In this document: piece by piece, positions 40,061 through 47,987 of the stretch
Layout: the number at the start of each line of letters is the position of its first letter
Numbering within the stretch: the first letter of the stretch is position 1
Position numbers and translations under genes: made by a program
Source: CAZAKZ01 sp964485695
GTDB taxonomy: Bacteria > Planctomycetota > JAFGQW01
Reading direction: 5' to 3'
Assembly (NCBI GenBank): GCA_964485695.1
Contig: CAZAKZ010000024.1
Coordinates: forward strand, 1-47,987
DNA length: 47,987 nucleotides
Notes under the pieces: generated by a model
Databases searched by the model: none
What the model was told of the DNA's origin: nothing
The model's input: the letters and a program-made list of their open reading frames with translations, nothing else

Positions 40061-42557
40061 AATAGACGCCCAGGGCGATGAAGAGCACACAGGTGAAACC
40101 GATGTGAATGGCCAGTGCCACGCTCAGGACGCTCCCCAGAACCGATGCATACCCGTTCAAGGACCAGATCCACGGGAGGAGGGGCCGGGCGTGGGTCTCG
40201 GCGTACCGGATGCCGAGAGGGAACGGCATGCCCATGAGGAAACCGAGGGGACCCGTGATGGCCACGGCCACTCCAATCCGACCGAACAGCGGCAGGGAGA
40301 AGGTCGCGTCCGTGATCGACTCGAACAGAAAGACCAGGGCCACCTGGACGCCCAGGAGCAGCAGGAAGAGGGTCGTGAGGCCCACGCCGCTCTTGATCCG
40401 AATGGACACGAGGCTACCGAGGCCTGAAAACGTCAACAGGCTGAACAGAATGACGGTCATGGCGTAGACGGGATACCCGAGGTAGAAGACGAACTTCTGC
40501 ATCAGGATGATCTCGACGACGATGTAGGCAAATCCGAGGGCGAGAAAGTAGCCGATGAACCGCCAACGGCCCGGTATGGGTGTTCGTCTCACCGAGAACT
40601 TCAGCAGCGGTAGTACGATGAACAGAAATCCGAGGGCCACTACTGCGATGAGACAGTAGTAGAGGACGGTCTGACCCAGGTAATACAGGACGTGAGTGAA
40701 GCCCTTGTCGAACTCGCGCCCCGGATGGAGGATGTCCAGGAAGTGCGTATAGTTGAAGAAGAAGGGTTCGTCATCGGTGACCGGCCGGACCCGGTATTCA
40801 TAGGTGGAGAGAAACACCTCGCGGTCATGACCCGAGGAGGACAGATATTTCTGGAAGTGCGGCTCGTTCTCCTCGGGCTTTTGCCCCGGGGAAAAGAAAA
40901 TCGTGCCCTGGAGTTCCTCTTTCAGCTTCTTGTGGAGCAGACCCAGTTCCTCCTGCGTGAAGTCCGAGCCTCTTTTCATCACCAGGCCTGCGAAGACGTG
41001 GACGTTGGTGTAGTAGACGAAGAGGCGCTTCGAAGGGTCTTTCACGCCTTGACGCCTGAGGGCTTCCTCGGCGATGGCCGTGAGGCGGAGCATTTCGCTC
41101 GGCTTCTCGGTCACCTTGAACCGCAGCACATAGACCAGGCCTTCGGGATTCAGTTTCGAGAGGTAGGCCTCCATGGCATCGACGGTGTAGAGGTAGTTCT
41201 CGGAGAAGCTGAAGTTGCCGGCCTCGGTCCCGGTGGCCGTGTCCACGCCGGGGATGAGGATCATGTCGAAGGACTTCTTCGTGCGGTCGACGAAGTTCCG
41301 CCCTTCGGCCACATGGACTTCCACGCCCGGGAGAGCGTAGACGCTGTCGTCGGTCCACCCGGTAAAGGGGCGCACACCTGAAGGAGCCTTGTATTCCTTG
41401 AGCTTCTCGACCCTGAGCTCCGGGTATTCCCTCTTCGAGGCCTTGACGATGAGGGGATTGATCTCCACGGCGGTGATGTTCCCGGCACCGTGGTGTCGGG
41501 CCGTGAGCACATCGATGCCGCCCCCTGAACCGATGATGAGCACATCGGGCTTTTGATTTCGATCCTTGAATATCGAGTAGGGCAGGCTGGAAGGCACGAA
41601 GTCGAAAACCTTGGATTTCTTCAGCTTCTCGTCCAGATTGAGGATCGTGGTCAGCGCCCAGGAATCGATGAGCACGCCGATATTCTCGGGAAGCGGACCG
41701 TCGTAGAGTTCCTTCTTGAGGCCCCAGAATCCCTCGTACGGCTCCTTCTGGTAGAAATCCACACAGCTGAAGGAGTTCCACTTCCGGAGCAGGGTCTTGC
41801 CCTCGGCATCGGTACGCTTTTTCGTGAGCGCAATGGGATGGATCAAGGGCTGCATCGAGGACATCCCGATGATCTCGTGTACGGTGATGCCCACCCCGGC
41901 GAGAGCCGGAAGACCGATGAGTGCCGTCAGCCAGAGCCCTCTTGACCGCCAGGCATAGCAGATGAGCGCAAGGAGAGCGAGGCAAAACACGACGAGCAAG
42001 GTCCGGAAGGCCCCCAGGGTGTTCAAGCAGACGATGACGAGAAGACACGCTACACCGGAACCGATGAGATTGGAGGCATAGACCTTTCCGACATCTCTGG
42101 CTTCCTTGACGATGGCGGCGCTGATGGTGAAACCGCTGAAGAAGAACGGAACCACGAGCAGGGCGAACAGGTAGGCCAGGTACCGGGCCGGAGCTTCCAG
42201 CTTGCCGTAGTTGGCGCCGAGAACAGCGGAAAAGCGGGGACTGTCCACGATGTAATACCCGACGGCAAACAGCCCACCCGTGAAACCCAGGGTGCCGAAA
42301 ATGAGCAGCACGGGCGTGGGAAGGCGGAGAATCGCGGGGAAGAAGAAGAAGAGAAGGCCGGCCAGACTGAATCCCAGCAGCGCGACGCTGATGGCCAGGA
42401 AACTCAGGTGATTCCAGATCATGACGGAAAACACCCGGGTGAGGGTCACTTCGAGGGTGATCAGAGCGAGCGAGGTCAAAAAGATGCCGGAATACAAGGC
42501 CAGCCTGGGTTGCCTTGATCGAGGCTGTGCGAGCGTGCCGCTTTCGTTTCCCATCAT
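40002..42557 (-). CDS. Multi-span membrane protein with spermidine-synthase-like (SAM-fold) domain
   Basis: The protein has 851 residues. About seven hydrophobic segments (residues 20-230; for example LAISVALLGFSLAGLLFFFF, TLLVVFCLALLALICYAW) precede a soluble domain with a Rossmann SAM-type motif LIIGSGGGIDVLTARHHGAG near 342 and acidic VEINP. Another six or so hydrophobic segments follow from about 625 (QTVLYYCLIAVVALGFLFIV, LFLLLLGVQVALVFLF). This layout is that of membrane-embedded spermine/spermidine-synthase-like proteins. The polyamine synthase catalytic DxxDP-type motif is not evident (region reads ILIPGVDTATGTEAG), so polyamine synthesis is unlikely or altered. The start has two consecutive ATGs and a weak Shine-Dalgarno. 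A strong promoter lies 95 bases upstream. Confidence 0.85.
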   Translation of the reverse strand: MMGNESGTLAQPRSRQPRLALYSGIFLTSLALITLEVTLTRVFSVMIWNHLSFLAISVALLGFSLAGLLFFFFPAILRLPTPVLLIFGTLGFTGGLFAVGYYIVDSPRFSAVLGANYGKLEAPARYLAYLFALLVVPFFFSGFTISAAIVKEARDVGKVYASNLIGSGVACLLVIVCLNTLGAFRTLLVVFCLALLALICYAWRSRGLWLTALIGLPALAGVGITVHEIIGMSSMQPLIHPIALTKKRTDAEGKTLLRKWNSFSCVDFYQKEPYEGFWGLKKELYDGPLPENIGVLIDSWALTTILNLDEKLKKSKVFDFVPSSLPYSIFKDRNQKPDVLIIGSGGGIDVLTARHHGAGNITAVEINPLIVKASKREYPELRVEKLKEYKAPSGVRPFTGWTDDSVYALPGVEVHVAEGRNFVDRTKKSFDMILIPGVDTATGTEAGNFSFSENYLYTVDAMEAYLSKLNPEGLVYVLRFKVTEKPSEMLRLTAIAEEALRRQGVKDPSKRLFVYYTNVHVFAGLVMKRGSDFTQEELGLLHKKLKEELQGTIFFSPGQKPEENEPHFQKYLSSSGHDREVFLSTYEYRVRPVTDDEPFFFNYTHFLDILHPGREFDKGFTHVLYYLGQTVLYYCLIAVVALGFLFIVLPLLKFSVRRTPIPGRWRFIGYFLALGFAYIVVEIILMQKFVFYLGYPVYAMTVILFSLLTFSGLGSLVSIRIKSGVGLTTLFLLLLGVQVALVFLFESITDATFSLPLFGRIGVAVAITGPLGFLMGMPFPLGIRYAETHARPLLPWIWSLNGYASVLGSVLSVALAIHIGFTCVLFIALGVYFTAFLLLASIHRSQGKAAV

Positions 42558-42651
42558 AATCTAGGGTCCAAATCACTCTCGAGGACTGGCGGATGCCAAG
42601 GGTCTCATCATGGGAAAAATCCCCCGGGCGCATTCGATGAATTATCGTTAA

Positions 42652-42679
42652 ATTATATATATTAAAGGAGTTAAGTCAA
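42652..42679 (-). promoter_or_regulatory. sigma-70-type promoter of the membrane spermidine-synthase-like gene
   Basis: On the minus strand TTGACT (42679-42674), a 16-bp AT-rich spacer and a perfect TATAAT (42657-42652). The predicted leader is roughly 88 bases. The rest of the 244-base gap (42558-42801) has only a loose AGAGATC/GATCTCT inverted repeat (42692-42731). Confidence 0.75.
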
Positions 42680-42801
42680 CAATCCCGGAGTAGAGATCGC
42701 CCGGACACGACCTGATTGCCCGTAGATCTCTTGCGGGCTCTGATCGGTCCTATTCGTCCAGTTCCGCCCGTGGTGGTACCCCCCCAGCAACGACCTGCAG
42801 A

Positions 42802-43566
42802 TCACTGCCCACGCTCCAGGCGCTCCGCACTGAACTCGTCGAAGGGGCCGTTGTTCAGGATTTTCCACTGAACGGCCTTGAAATCGTAGGGAACCCGGTG
42901 AAATCGAACCCCTTTTTCTTCAATGGTGACGAAGCAAGCCCGATTGTCCTGGTCCCTGGGCTGACCCACGCTCCCCACATTGATGATGGCATTGTCCTCA
43001 CCAAAGGGAAAGTAACTGTCCTCGAGATCCTTTGGTTCATGGAACCGAAGTTTCTCGTCAAAAACACCGGGGAAATGGGTGTGGCCCACAAATGCGAGGT
43101 GCGGGGTTCGGTCCAGGGCCTCGATGATCTTCTCCCGGCAAAAAAGCAGGTCCGTCTTCAGGAGGTATTCCTTGAGGGGATCATTGGGGGATGCATGGAC
43201 GAACAGGCGGTCTCCCTGGACGTGCTGGAGCGGCAAATGCCTCAGGAATTCCCACCGTTTCGCCTTCTTCCCGGCCCGGACCAGACCGGGTTTCATGATC
43301 TTCCGGGTGAAGTTGATGGCGTTTCGGGCAATGGGGTTGAAATCGAGAACCGGGCGAAACAGGGCATCATCGTGGTTTCCCCGGAGTACCACCCCACAGC
43401 GGTCCATGACGATATCCACACACGCCTCGGGGTCGGGGCCGTACCCCACGAGATCACCAAGGCACATGACCTCCCGGCACATCAACGCATCGATCCTGGC
43501 AAATACAGCCGTCAGGGCCTCCAGGTTGCTGTGGATATCCGAGATGATGGCGATTCGATTATTCAA
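42802..43566 (-). CDS. Calcineurin-like metallophosphoesterase (YfcE/MJ0936-like)
   Basis: The protein has 254 residues with all motifs of the binuclear metallophosphatase fold: ISDIHSN (Asp10, His12), CLGDLVGYGPDPEACVD, LRGNHDDALF, LFVHASPNDP and FVGHTHFPGVF. NVGSVGQPRDQDNRAC is also typical of this subgroup, which hydrolyses phosphodiesters or phosphomonoesters in the cytoplasm; the substrate cannot be told. It starts at TTG (43566) with AGAGG six bases upstream. No signal peptide. It is separated by 244 bases and a promoter from the next minus-strand gene, so it is probably its own unit. Confidence 0.9.
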   Translation of the reverse strand: MNNRIAIISDIHSNLEALTAVFARIDALMCREVMCLGDLVGYGPDPEACVDIVMDRCGVVLRGNHDDALFRPVLDFNPIARNAINFTRKIMKPGLVRAGKKAKRWEFLRHLPLQHVQGDRLFVHASPNDPLKEYLLKTDLLFCREKIIEALDRTPHLAFVGHTHFPGVFDEKLRFHEPKDLEDSYFPFGEDNAIINVGSVGQPRDQDNRACFVTIEEKGVRFHRVPYDFKAVQWKILNNGPFDEFSAERLERGQ

Positions 43567-43977
43567 TCAGGGCCTCTCAACTGGCAATGAACGCATGTTC
43601 ACGGCCGGGTCGTTCATGAGAATCCGATCCAGGCGCCTGTGGCGAGTCCGGCCGGGGTACCGAGGTCCGGGACGCACCCGGCACGGCCTGCCTCGAGGAT
43701 TTTTAACTGCATCTTCACGTATCTTAAAGGCCTACATTCCAACTTTCCTGGTTTTTACGTCCACATCCGCCCTTGATTGTCAGGAATGCTCCCCCTGATT
43801 CCTCCACCAGATCCACCTCCAGGTCATGGACGGTCTCGGCCGGATCTGATACTCCCGGAGTACAGTTTTCCAGGCCACTGTGTAACAAACAGCGCCTGGA
43901 CGGGTTTATCAGGAAGTCGAAAGAGCACGAATTGCCGCAGGATCTTCTCGAGGCCGTGATCCAAAAAGGAGGCGAAC
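43567..43977. other. 411-base divergent intergenic stretch
   Basis: This lies between the leftward metallophosphoesterase and the rightward basic protein. No clear promoter pair, terminator or repeat is visible. Plus-strand codons just before 43978 read RLDGFIRKSKEHELPQDLLE in a frame that runs on into the next gene; I treat this as unproven (see rejected items). Confidence 0.4.
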
Positions 43978-45000
43978 ATGAGACTTTTGTTACTCGCAAC
44001 CCTGGCCTGTATTCTTGCGATCCCGCTTTTGACCACCCCGATCCCTGCCGTGTCAGAGCCTGTATTAACCACGGCCACGACCCATCTTTCCTGCAATCAG
44101 GACAAGGTCAAAGAACTCTACAAAAAGCTGCTGAAGCTGCGTAAAGAAGTATCCATTCTTGAAGCCAAGATGAAGCAAGAGCAAGCGAAAGGATACGGCC
44201 CCAAAAACCGAATGAATTCTCGGCGTCTTGCCCACCTGAAAAAGGCCATCACCGTGCTGGAGACCCGGATCAAGACGCTGAAGACCCGGCAGCCGGCCAA
44301 GGTCCGGGCAAAGGCTTTCAGCAAGGGAAAGTCACCCTGCAAGTGCAGCAAGTGCAAGGAAAAAGCCCGGGCCAAGACGCCCTCCCGAAGATCCGGGGTC
44401 AGGCCTGGACCGAAGAAATCGCACCGGTACCACACGGACACCCTGGAGAAGATCAAGGAGAATCTGAAACGCTTGATCAAGGAAAAAGCATCCCTCGAGC
44501 TCAAGCTCAAGAAGACCAATGCAGAGATTCACAAGGCCCGCCGGGCCCTGGCCGGATTGATGCGCGAACAGGCACAGAGGGTCAGGAAGTCCCGGATGGA
44601 AGCCCGCAAACGAGCCGGAACGCGCTACCGTAAGGCGCCCCGAAGGCTGACGGGGGGAATCACCCGGCTCAGAGCGGCACACAAGCAGGCCGAGGAGGCC
44701 AGGCGCACAGCAGCCCGCAAACGGATCGAGGCCATGAAAAAGGCCGCGGCGCTCCGGAAGCGGACGGCCCAACGCGCACACCGACATCCCGTGCCCACTC
44801 CCCGACTGCGCAGGAAACCCGCGGCCGCCCCCCGGACGGAGATGCAGGGCGGGGCCGTCCTGAAGGAACTCAGGTTGCTGCGCCATGAGGTGGCGCGGAT
44901 CCGCGTGCTCCTCGAATCCGCTCTGAGAGCGCACAAGAAGGCCGCGCCCGCAAAACCGAAGAAGCGTAAGGCCATGCGCAAGGACTACAGGACCTTGTAA
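43978..45000 (+). CDS. Very basic exported coiled-coil protein
   Basis: The protein has 340 residues. The signal peptide is MRLLLLATLACILAIPLLTT, and the ATG has AAGGAGG five bases upstream. The mature part starts with heptad-like helices (KVKELYKKLLKLRKEVSILE), then a small CKCSKCK cluster, then more coiled coil (ENLKRLIKEKASLELKLKKT). The C-terminal 150 residues are rich in Lys, Arg and Ala (AARKRIEAMKKAAALRKRTA, KKAAPAKPKKRKAMRKD). Charge and composition recall histone-H1-like tails, but the signal peptide argues for export, where it could bind acidic envelope polymers. No family recognised; the function is unknown. Confidence 0.8.
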   Translation: MRLLLLATLACILAIPLLTTPIPAVSEPVLTTATTHLSCNQDKVKELYKKLLKLRKEVSILEAKMKQEQAKGYGPKNRMNSRRLAHLKKAITVLETRIKTLKTRQPAKVRAKAFSKGKSPCKCSKCKEKARAKTPSRRSGVRPGPKKSHRYHTDTLEKIKENLKRLIKEKASLELKLKKTNAEIHKARRALAGLMREQAQRVRKSRMEARKRAGTRYRKAPRRLTGGITRLRAAHKQAEEARRTAARKRIEAMKKAAALRKRTAQRAHRHPVPTPRLRRKPAAAPRTEMQGGAVLKELRLLRHEVARIRVLLESALRAHKKAAPAKPKKRKAMRKDYRTL

Positions 45001-45024
45001 GTACAGACGGAGAAAAGAGCACGG

Positions 45025-45061
45025 GAGGCGCGTTGGATTCCCTGTCCGACGCGCCTCTTTT
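45025..45061. terminator. Terminator hairpin shared by two convergent genes
   Basis: GAGGCGCGTTGGA (45025-45037) pairs with TCCGACGCGCCTC (45045-45057), 13 positions with one G-U, and TTTT follows on the plus side. It lies midway between the stop at 45000 (plus) and the stop at 45081 (minus), so it probably serves both. Confidence 0.85.
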
Positions 45062-45080
45062 CACGGCAGGGATTCCTGGA

Positions 45081-46697
45081 TCACTTGGGGGGTTTCTTGG
45101 GGGTTTCATCGGCCCCGATCAAGACGTACGAGCCGTTGTTCTGTTTGGCCAGATTCATCATGAAGGCGCGGTTCGCCTTGTCGAAACCGATGGTGTGGAT
45201 GACGATCTTTCGAGACGCATTGAACCGTTGAACCCGCTTGAGGATTTCCATCGGATCGGTGGTTTCCCCGATGGTGGGCATACCGTCCGAGAGGAAGAAC
45301 AACGTATCGGCCTTGGTGCGCACGAGCCGCCCCTTCTTGTCCCGGCCGGCCTTGGGCATCTTGAGGGCGGCGAACAGGGCTCCGAATGTATTGGTTCGGC
45401 CGGCCTGGAGATTACCTCCTCCGGGTCTGCCTCCACCCATTCCGCCGCTCCGGCCGCCACCGCCTCCCGTGGACCCGGCTCCCGTCACCGTGAGAGAGTC
45501 CAGCTTCTTGATGGCCCTGGCCCGGTTGCCCGGAGTGGCCTTCCACATGGTCTTGCTCCAGAGCTTCACCCTCGAGGCAAAGGTGATGATCTTGAAATTG
45601 ACGTAGGGTTTCAGGCCGGCCACCAGGTCGATGAGTTCCTGCTTGACGATCTCGATCTTCACCCGGCTGTTGTATCGCTTGAAGAAGGCCTCCTCGGTGC
45701 CCGGGGCCAGAACGATCTTGTCGTTCATGGAGCCGCTGATGTCGATGCAGAACACCATGTTCTGGGACCAGGTTTCAATGTTGTGGTACTTCTGCGGAGC
45801 ATCGCCGTAGGCAGCAGCGGCAGCCGCCTGCTTGCGCTTGAGCTCATCGAGGTAGGCCTTGGAGGGAACCCTGAACCGGTCCTTGTACTTGACCCACCAC
45901 TCCTTCCACTGCTTCTTGTTTTCCCGGAACCGTGTCTCGCCGGTCAACGCCTCCAGGGCCTTTCGAATGTCGGTCAGGAGACGGCCCTTCTCCTTCTGCA
46001 TCTGATCGATGAGAGCGCCCACTGCACTTTCGGTTCGAAACTTCGAAAGGGCATCGATGGCCGCCACCCGCACCGACCAGTGGCCGGTCCCGAGGTGTTT
46101 TTCCACCGCCGGAGAGGCCTTCTTGTCTCCGATGTTTCCGAGGGCCTCGAAGAGGGCTTGCCGGACGGATTCTTCCCCCTCCCCCTCCAGCGCTTCCACG
46201 AGAGGCTCGACTGCCTTTGAATCCCGTTGCTTGCCGAGGGATATGACGGCATTGCGTCGGATCAAGGGGTCCCGGTTCCGGCTCATGGCGATGAGCGTCG
46301 GCATGATGGAGGGATGCCGCATTTCCGAAAAGGCCAGGGCTAGCCGGGCCTTCAACCTACTGTCGCCGCCGAGGCGGGCCCGACGCACCAGGAATTCCAC
46401 GGCCTTCTTGTCGCGGATCATGCCCAGGGCCTCCTGGGCGATCTCCTGCACTTCGATGTCCTTGTCCTTGAAGCAGGCCACGAGGAGCTGAGCGGCTTCG
46501 AGAGTATCCACTCCCTTGAAATCCTCGATTGCGGCTCTCCGGACCTTCACCTTTTCCGGACGGTTGACGTACTTGCAATAGAACTTCTTGAATTCTGCAG
46601 TCCGCGCCTCGGGAGTGCGCTTGTCTCCCTCCTGTGCCGGAAGGAACGGGACCGAGAAAACAACGACGAACACAGCGAGAAGGATGCGATGAATCAT
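45081..46697 (-). CDS. Exported HEAT-repeat plus von Willebrand factor A domain protein
   Basis: The protein has 538 residues. The signal peptide is MIHRILLAVFVVVFSVPFLP. Residues about 45-240 are HEAT repeats (AAQLLVACFKDKDIEVQEIA, EEALGMI-type helices, ESVRQALFEALGNIGDKKAS). The vWA domain from about 310 has the MIDAS motif CIDISGSMND (Asp319) and FFLSDGMPT (Asp471). A Gly-rich insert (TGGGGGRSGGMGGGRPGGGN, residues 408-428) interrupts it, which is unusual for a compact vWA fold. The domain pair is common in planctomycete exported proteins, probably for protein-protein contact at the cell surface. The ATG at 46697 has a weak GAG upstream; the longer open frame before it belongs to shadow sequence of the next gene. 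It lies 29 bases after the peptidase-like gene. Confidence 0.88.
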   Translation of the reverse strand: MIHRILLAVFVVVFSVPFLPAQEGDKRTPEARTAEFKKFYCKYVNRPEKVKVRRAAIEDFKGVDTLEAAQLLVACFKDKDIEVQEIAQEALGMIRDKKAVEFLVRRARLGGDSRLKARLALAFSEMRHPSIMPTLIAMSRNRDPLIRRNAVISLGKQRDSKAVEPLVEALEGEGEESVRQALFEALGNIGDKKASPAVEKHLGTGHWSVRVAAIDALSKFRTESAVGALIDQMQKEKGRLLTDIRKALEALTGETRFRENKKQWKEWWVKYKDRFRVPSKAYLDELKRKQAAAAAAYGDAPQKYHNIETWSQNMVFCIDISGSMNDKIVLAPGTEEAFFKRYNSRVKIEIVKQELIDLVAGLKPYVNFKIITFASRVKLWSKTMWKATPGNRARAIKKLDSLTVTGAGSTGGGGGRSGGMGGGRPGGGNLQAGRTNTFGALFAALKMPKAGRDKKGRLVRTKADTLFFLSDGMPTIGETTDPMEILKRVQRFNASRKIVIHTIGFDKANRAFMMNLAKQNNGSYVLIGADETPKKPPK

Positions 46698-46726
46698 GGT
46701 TCTACTCGGGTAAATCCGGTGCCAAT

Positions 46727-47941
46727 TCAGGGTTTCGGGTATGTCGCAACGACGTGTTCCCTCCAGAGTTCCTCGAGCAAGTTGAAAGTCCAGCCGTAGG
46801 ACTGTTTCAAGGCCTTTTCCTGAGGCATTTGCTCGGGACGGCTGACGAGATCGACGAAATCGCGGAACTTCTTCTTGTCGAACTCGATCATGAACTTGAC
46901 CACGCTCCAGCTGACCAGATGATCCATGCCGTTGAACTCTGGCATCTCGATCTTCGGCTTCAGTTCCACCATAGGGGTGTACCTGCCTGCATCCACCGCC
47001 TTGCGAACCTTCAGCTCCCATTTCCACCCCTTGATCGACGGAGGCTCTCCGCCCTCGTCGTAACAGAAGGTATTGAACCTCTTCGTGATACTTCGTTCCA
47101 CATGATGGGCGAATCCGACGTGAATCCACCCCGGCAGCTTGAATGTCCAACCCCGATACCCCCAGAAGAGGATGTGTGCGAAGTTGTGGTGGAGGAAGTT
47201 GTTAAAGAGCTTGATGTTGCCGTAATAGTAGGAGGTCCAGACCAGGACACGATCCTGGAACAGGTGCCACTTCTGACCTACGATGCTCTTGCGGCCGAGA
47301 AACTTGTCTTCCCACTTCAGATAGTGGTTCTTTCCCTTGAGCACGTACATTTCGTAGGCCCCCTTCATGCCGAGGTGAGGTCCCATGCCGTAGTCCGGGA
47401 GGTTGAGGCCTTCGACCGCTTTCCAGAACTCCATCTCCTTTTCAAACCTGAGGTAAAAACGGATCATGCGGTTCATCATGAGGTGCGCCATCTGGTGGGG
47501 ATTGAGGGTCCCGACGCGGGCGCGTGGGAAAAGGGACTTCAGGTCTTCGATCTCCAGCTTGAGATACTTCCAGTTCTCCCTCTCCTGTTCGTTCTTCGGC
47601 TGCATTTCCACGGCCAGATTCACGGCCGGAATCTGGCTGACGAACTTGATATGTTTCCACTCAAGGTAGTAGACGGGCTTCTTGAGGTCGGCAATGACGT
47701 TCTGGCCGTCCTGTTCCATCAGGCGAAAGGCCTTGCGCTTGGCCTTGATTCGCTTTTCCCGGATGCACCGCGTGCAATAGACCTCCGGGATCTTGATTCT
47801 CTCCAGAATCCGGTATGGATTCTCTGGAGTTGTGTTCTTTCTGGTGCTTTTTTCGGGCTTCTTCTGCTGGCCGGGCAAAGGTCGGGCGACCAGAGCTGGA
47901 AGGCAGAGAAGCACCAGGAACAAAGAGGCCCTGAATCCCAT
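46727..47941 (-). CDS. Exported peptidase-MA-like protein lacking catalytic residues
   Basis: The protein has 404 residues. The signal peptide is MGFRASLFLVLLCLPALVA, with a CxxC pair (VYCTRCIRE) near 56. The region LHHNFAHILFWG (His252, His256) followed by LPGWIHVGFAHHVE lines up with the HEXXH...WLSEGLAEY pattern of DUF1570/peptidase-MA-type gluzincins. The catalytic Glu of HEXXH is Asn253 and the third metal-ligand Glu of the second motif reads Val, so it is probably not an active peptidase, although extra His residues could bind metal. The start is ATG at 47941 with no clear Shine-Dalgarno. The 29-base gap to the HEAT/vWA gene downstream suggests an operon in which both proteins act together outside the cytoplasm. 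Confidence 0.75.
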   Translation of the reverse strand: MGFRASLFLVLLCLPALVARPLPGQQKKPEKSTRKNTTPENPYRILERIKIPEVYCTRCIREKRIKAKRKAFRLMEQDGQNVIADLKKPVYYLEWKHIKFVSQIPAVNLAVEMQPKNEQERENWKYLKLEIEDLKSLFPRARVGTLNPHQMAHLMMNRMIRFYLRFEKEMEFWKAVEGLNLPDYGMGPHLGMKGAYEMYVLKGKNHYLKWEDKFLGRKSIVGQKWHLFQDRVLVWTSYYYGNIKLFNNFLHHNFAHILFWGYRGWTFKLPGWIHVGFAHHVERSITKRFNTFCYDEGGEPPSIKGWKWELKVRKAVDAGRYTPMVELKPKIEMPEFNGMDHLVSWSVVKFMIEFDKKKFRDFVDLVSRPEQMPQEKALKQSYGWTFNLLEELWREHVVATYPKP

Positions 47942-47987
47942 GATGTGCAGTTGCTGTTTCCCTTTTTTTTCAAGTAATTAGAGCGCT

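Noticed and set aside
39455..40090. 211-codon minus-strand open frame opposite the small exported protein
   Set aside because: It runs through the promoter side of the terminator region and lacks a ribosome site; the plus strand has a Shine-Dalgarno and signal peptide. Some doubt remains.
43773..44144. Plus-strand open frame with protein-like stretch RLDGFIRKSKEHELPQDLLE before and into the basic-protein gene
   Set aside because: No credible start codon or ribosome site, and it overlaps the signal-peptide coding region of a gene with a near-perfect Shine-Dalgarno. It could be a gene remnant, but I cannot support it.
1..47987. Mobile element, prophage, CRISPR or defence island
   Set aside because: No transposase, integrase, cas gene, spaced repeats, restriction-modification or toxin-antitoxin pair was seen; gene content is housekeeping and envelope.

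Overview
This looks like ordinary chromosome from a GC-rich, uncultured-type bacterium, most probably Planctomycetota or a close relative. That placement is inference. It rests on a four-ATPase 'double' UvrA, a HEAT-repeat plus von Willebrand A protein with a signal peptide, a large exported Ig-like/glycine-rich protein, many TPR/HEAT proteins, and a small protein with an MTPEELAF...LGYKKV domain that I recall from planctomycetes. No transposase, integrase, phage gene or CRISPR array is visible. I found no convincing new multi-gene system; the interest lies in individual proteins, a gene relic and intergenic structures.

Layout. Positions 2-400 hold a tRNA-Leu(CAA) on the minus strand, its promoter, and what reads as a decayed gene. 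From 429 to 9065 all genes are on the minus strand: a transglutaminase-like exported protein, an XPB-type helicase translationally coupled to a Helicase_C_3-domain partner, then a LapB-like TPR/rubredoxin/HEAT protein coupled to a second TPR membrane protein. From 9308 to 12999 (plus) come an exported glycosidase-like protein broken by a one-base frameshift in a C run, and malate dehydrogenase. From 13244 to 21436 (minus) come the 1915-residue UvrA, a ZIP metal transporter and RarA. Divergent from RarA are a second Helicase_C_3 protein (21580-23517) and a small HTH protein.

From 24522 to 32411 (minus) a tightly packed run reads glyQ, a TPR/HEAT lipoprotein, glyS, galE, an MBL-fold hydrolase and a PBP4-type carboxypeptidase, most joined by 4-base overlaps or gaps under 25 bases. 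Divergent from glyQ is purC-purE-mtnA (32617-35180), with a good sigma-70-like promoter, and then a small domain protein. From 36178 the window is mostly cell-surface genes: the 1071-residue exported protein ending at a strong terminator, a small exported protein, a spermidine-synthase-like multi-span membrane protein, a metallophosphoesterase, a very basic exported coiled-coil protein, and a two-gene unit of a degenerate metallopeptidase-like protein followed by the HEAT/vWA protein.

Recurring themes are translational coupling (TGATG, GTGA, ATGA overlaps), exported proteins whose folds resemble enzymes but lack catalytic residues (transglutaminase-like and peptidase-MA-like), convergent genes overlapping by about 55-60 bases, and short in-frame tandem repeats at gene ends. 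All family assignments come from reading motifs by eye; no database search was run.
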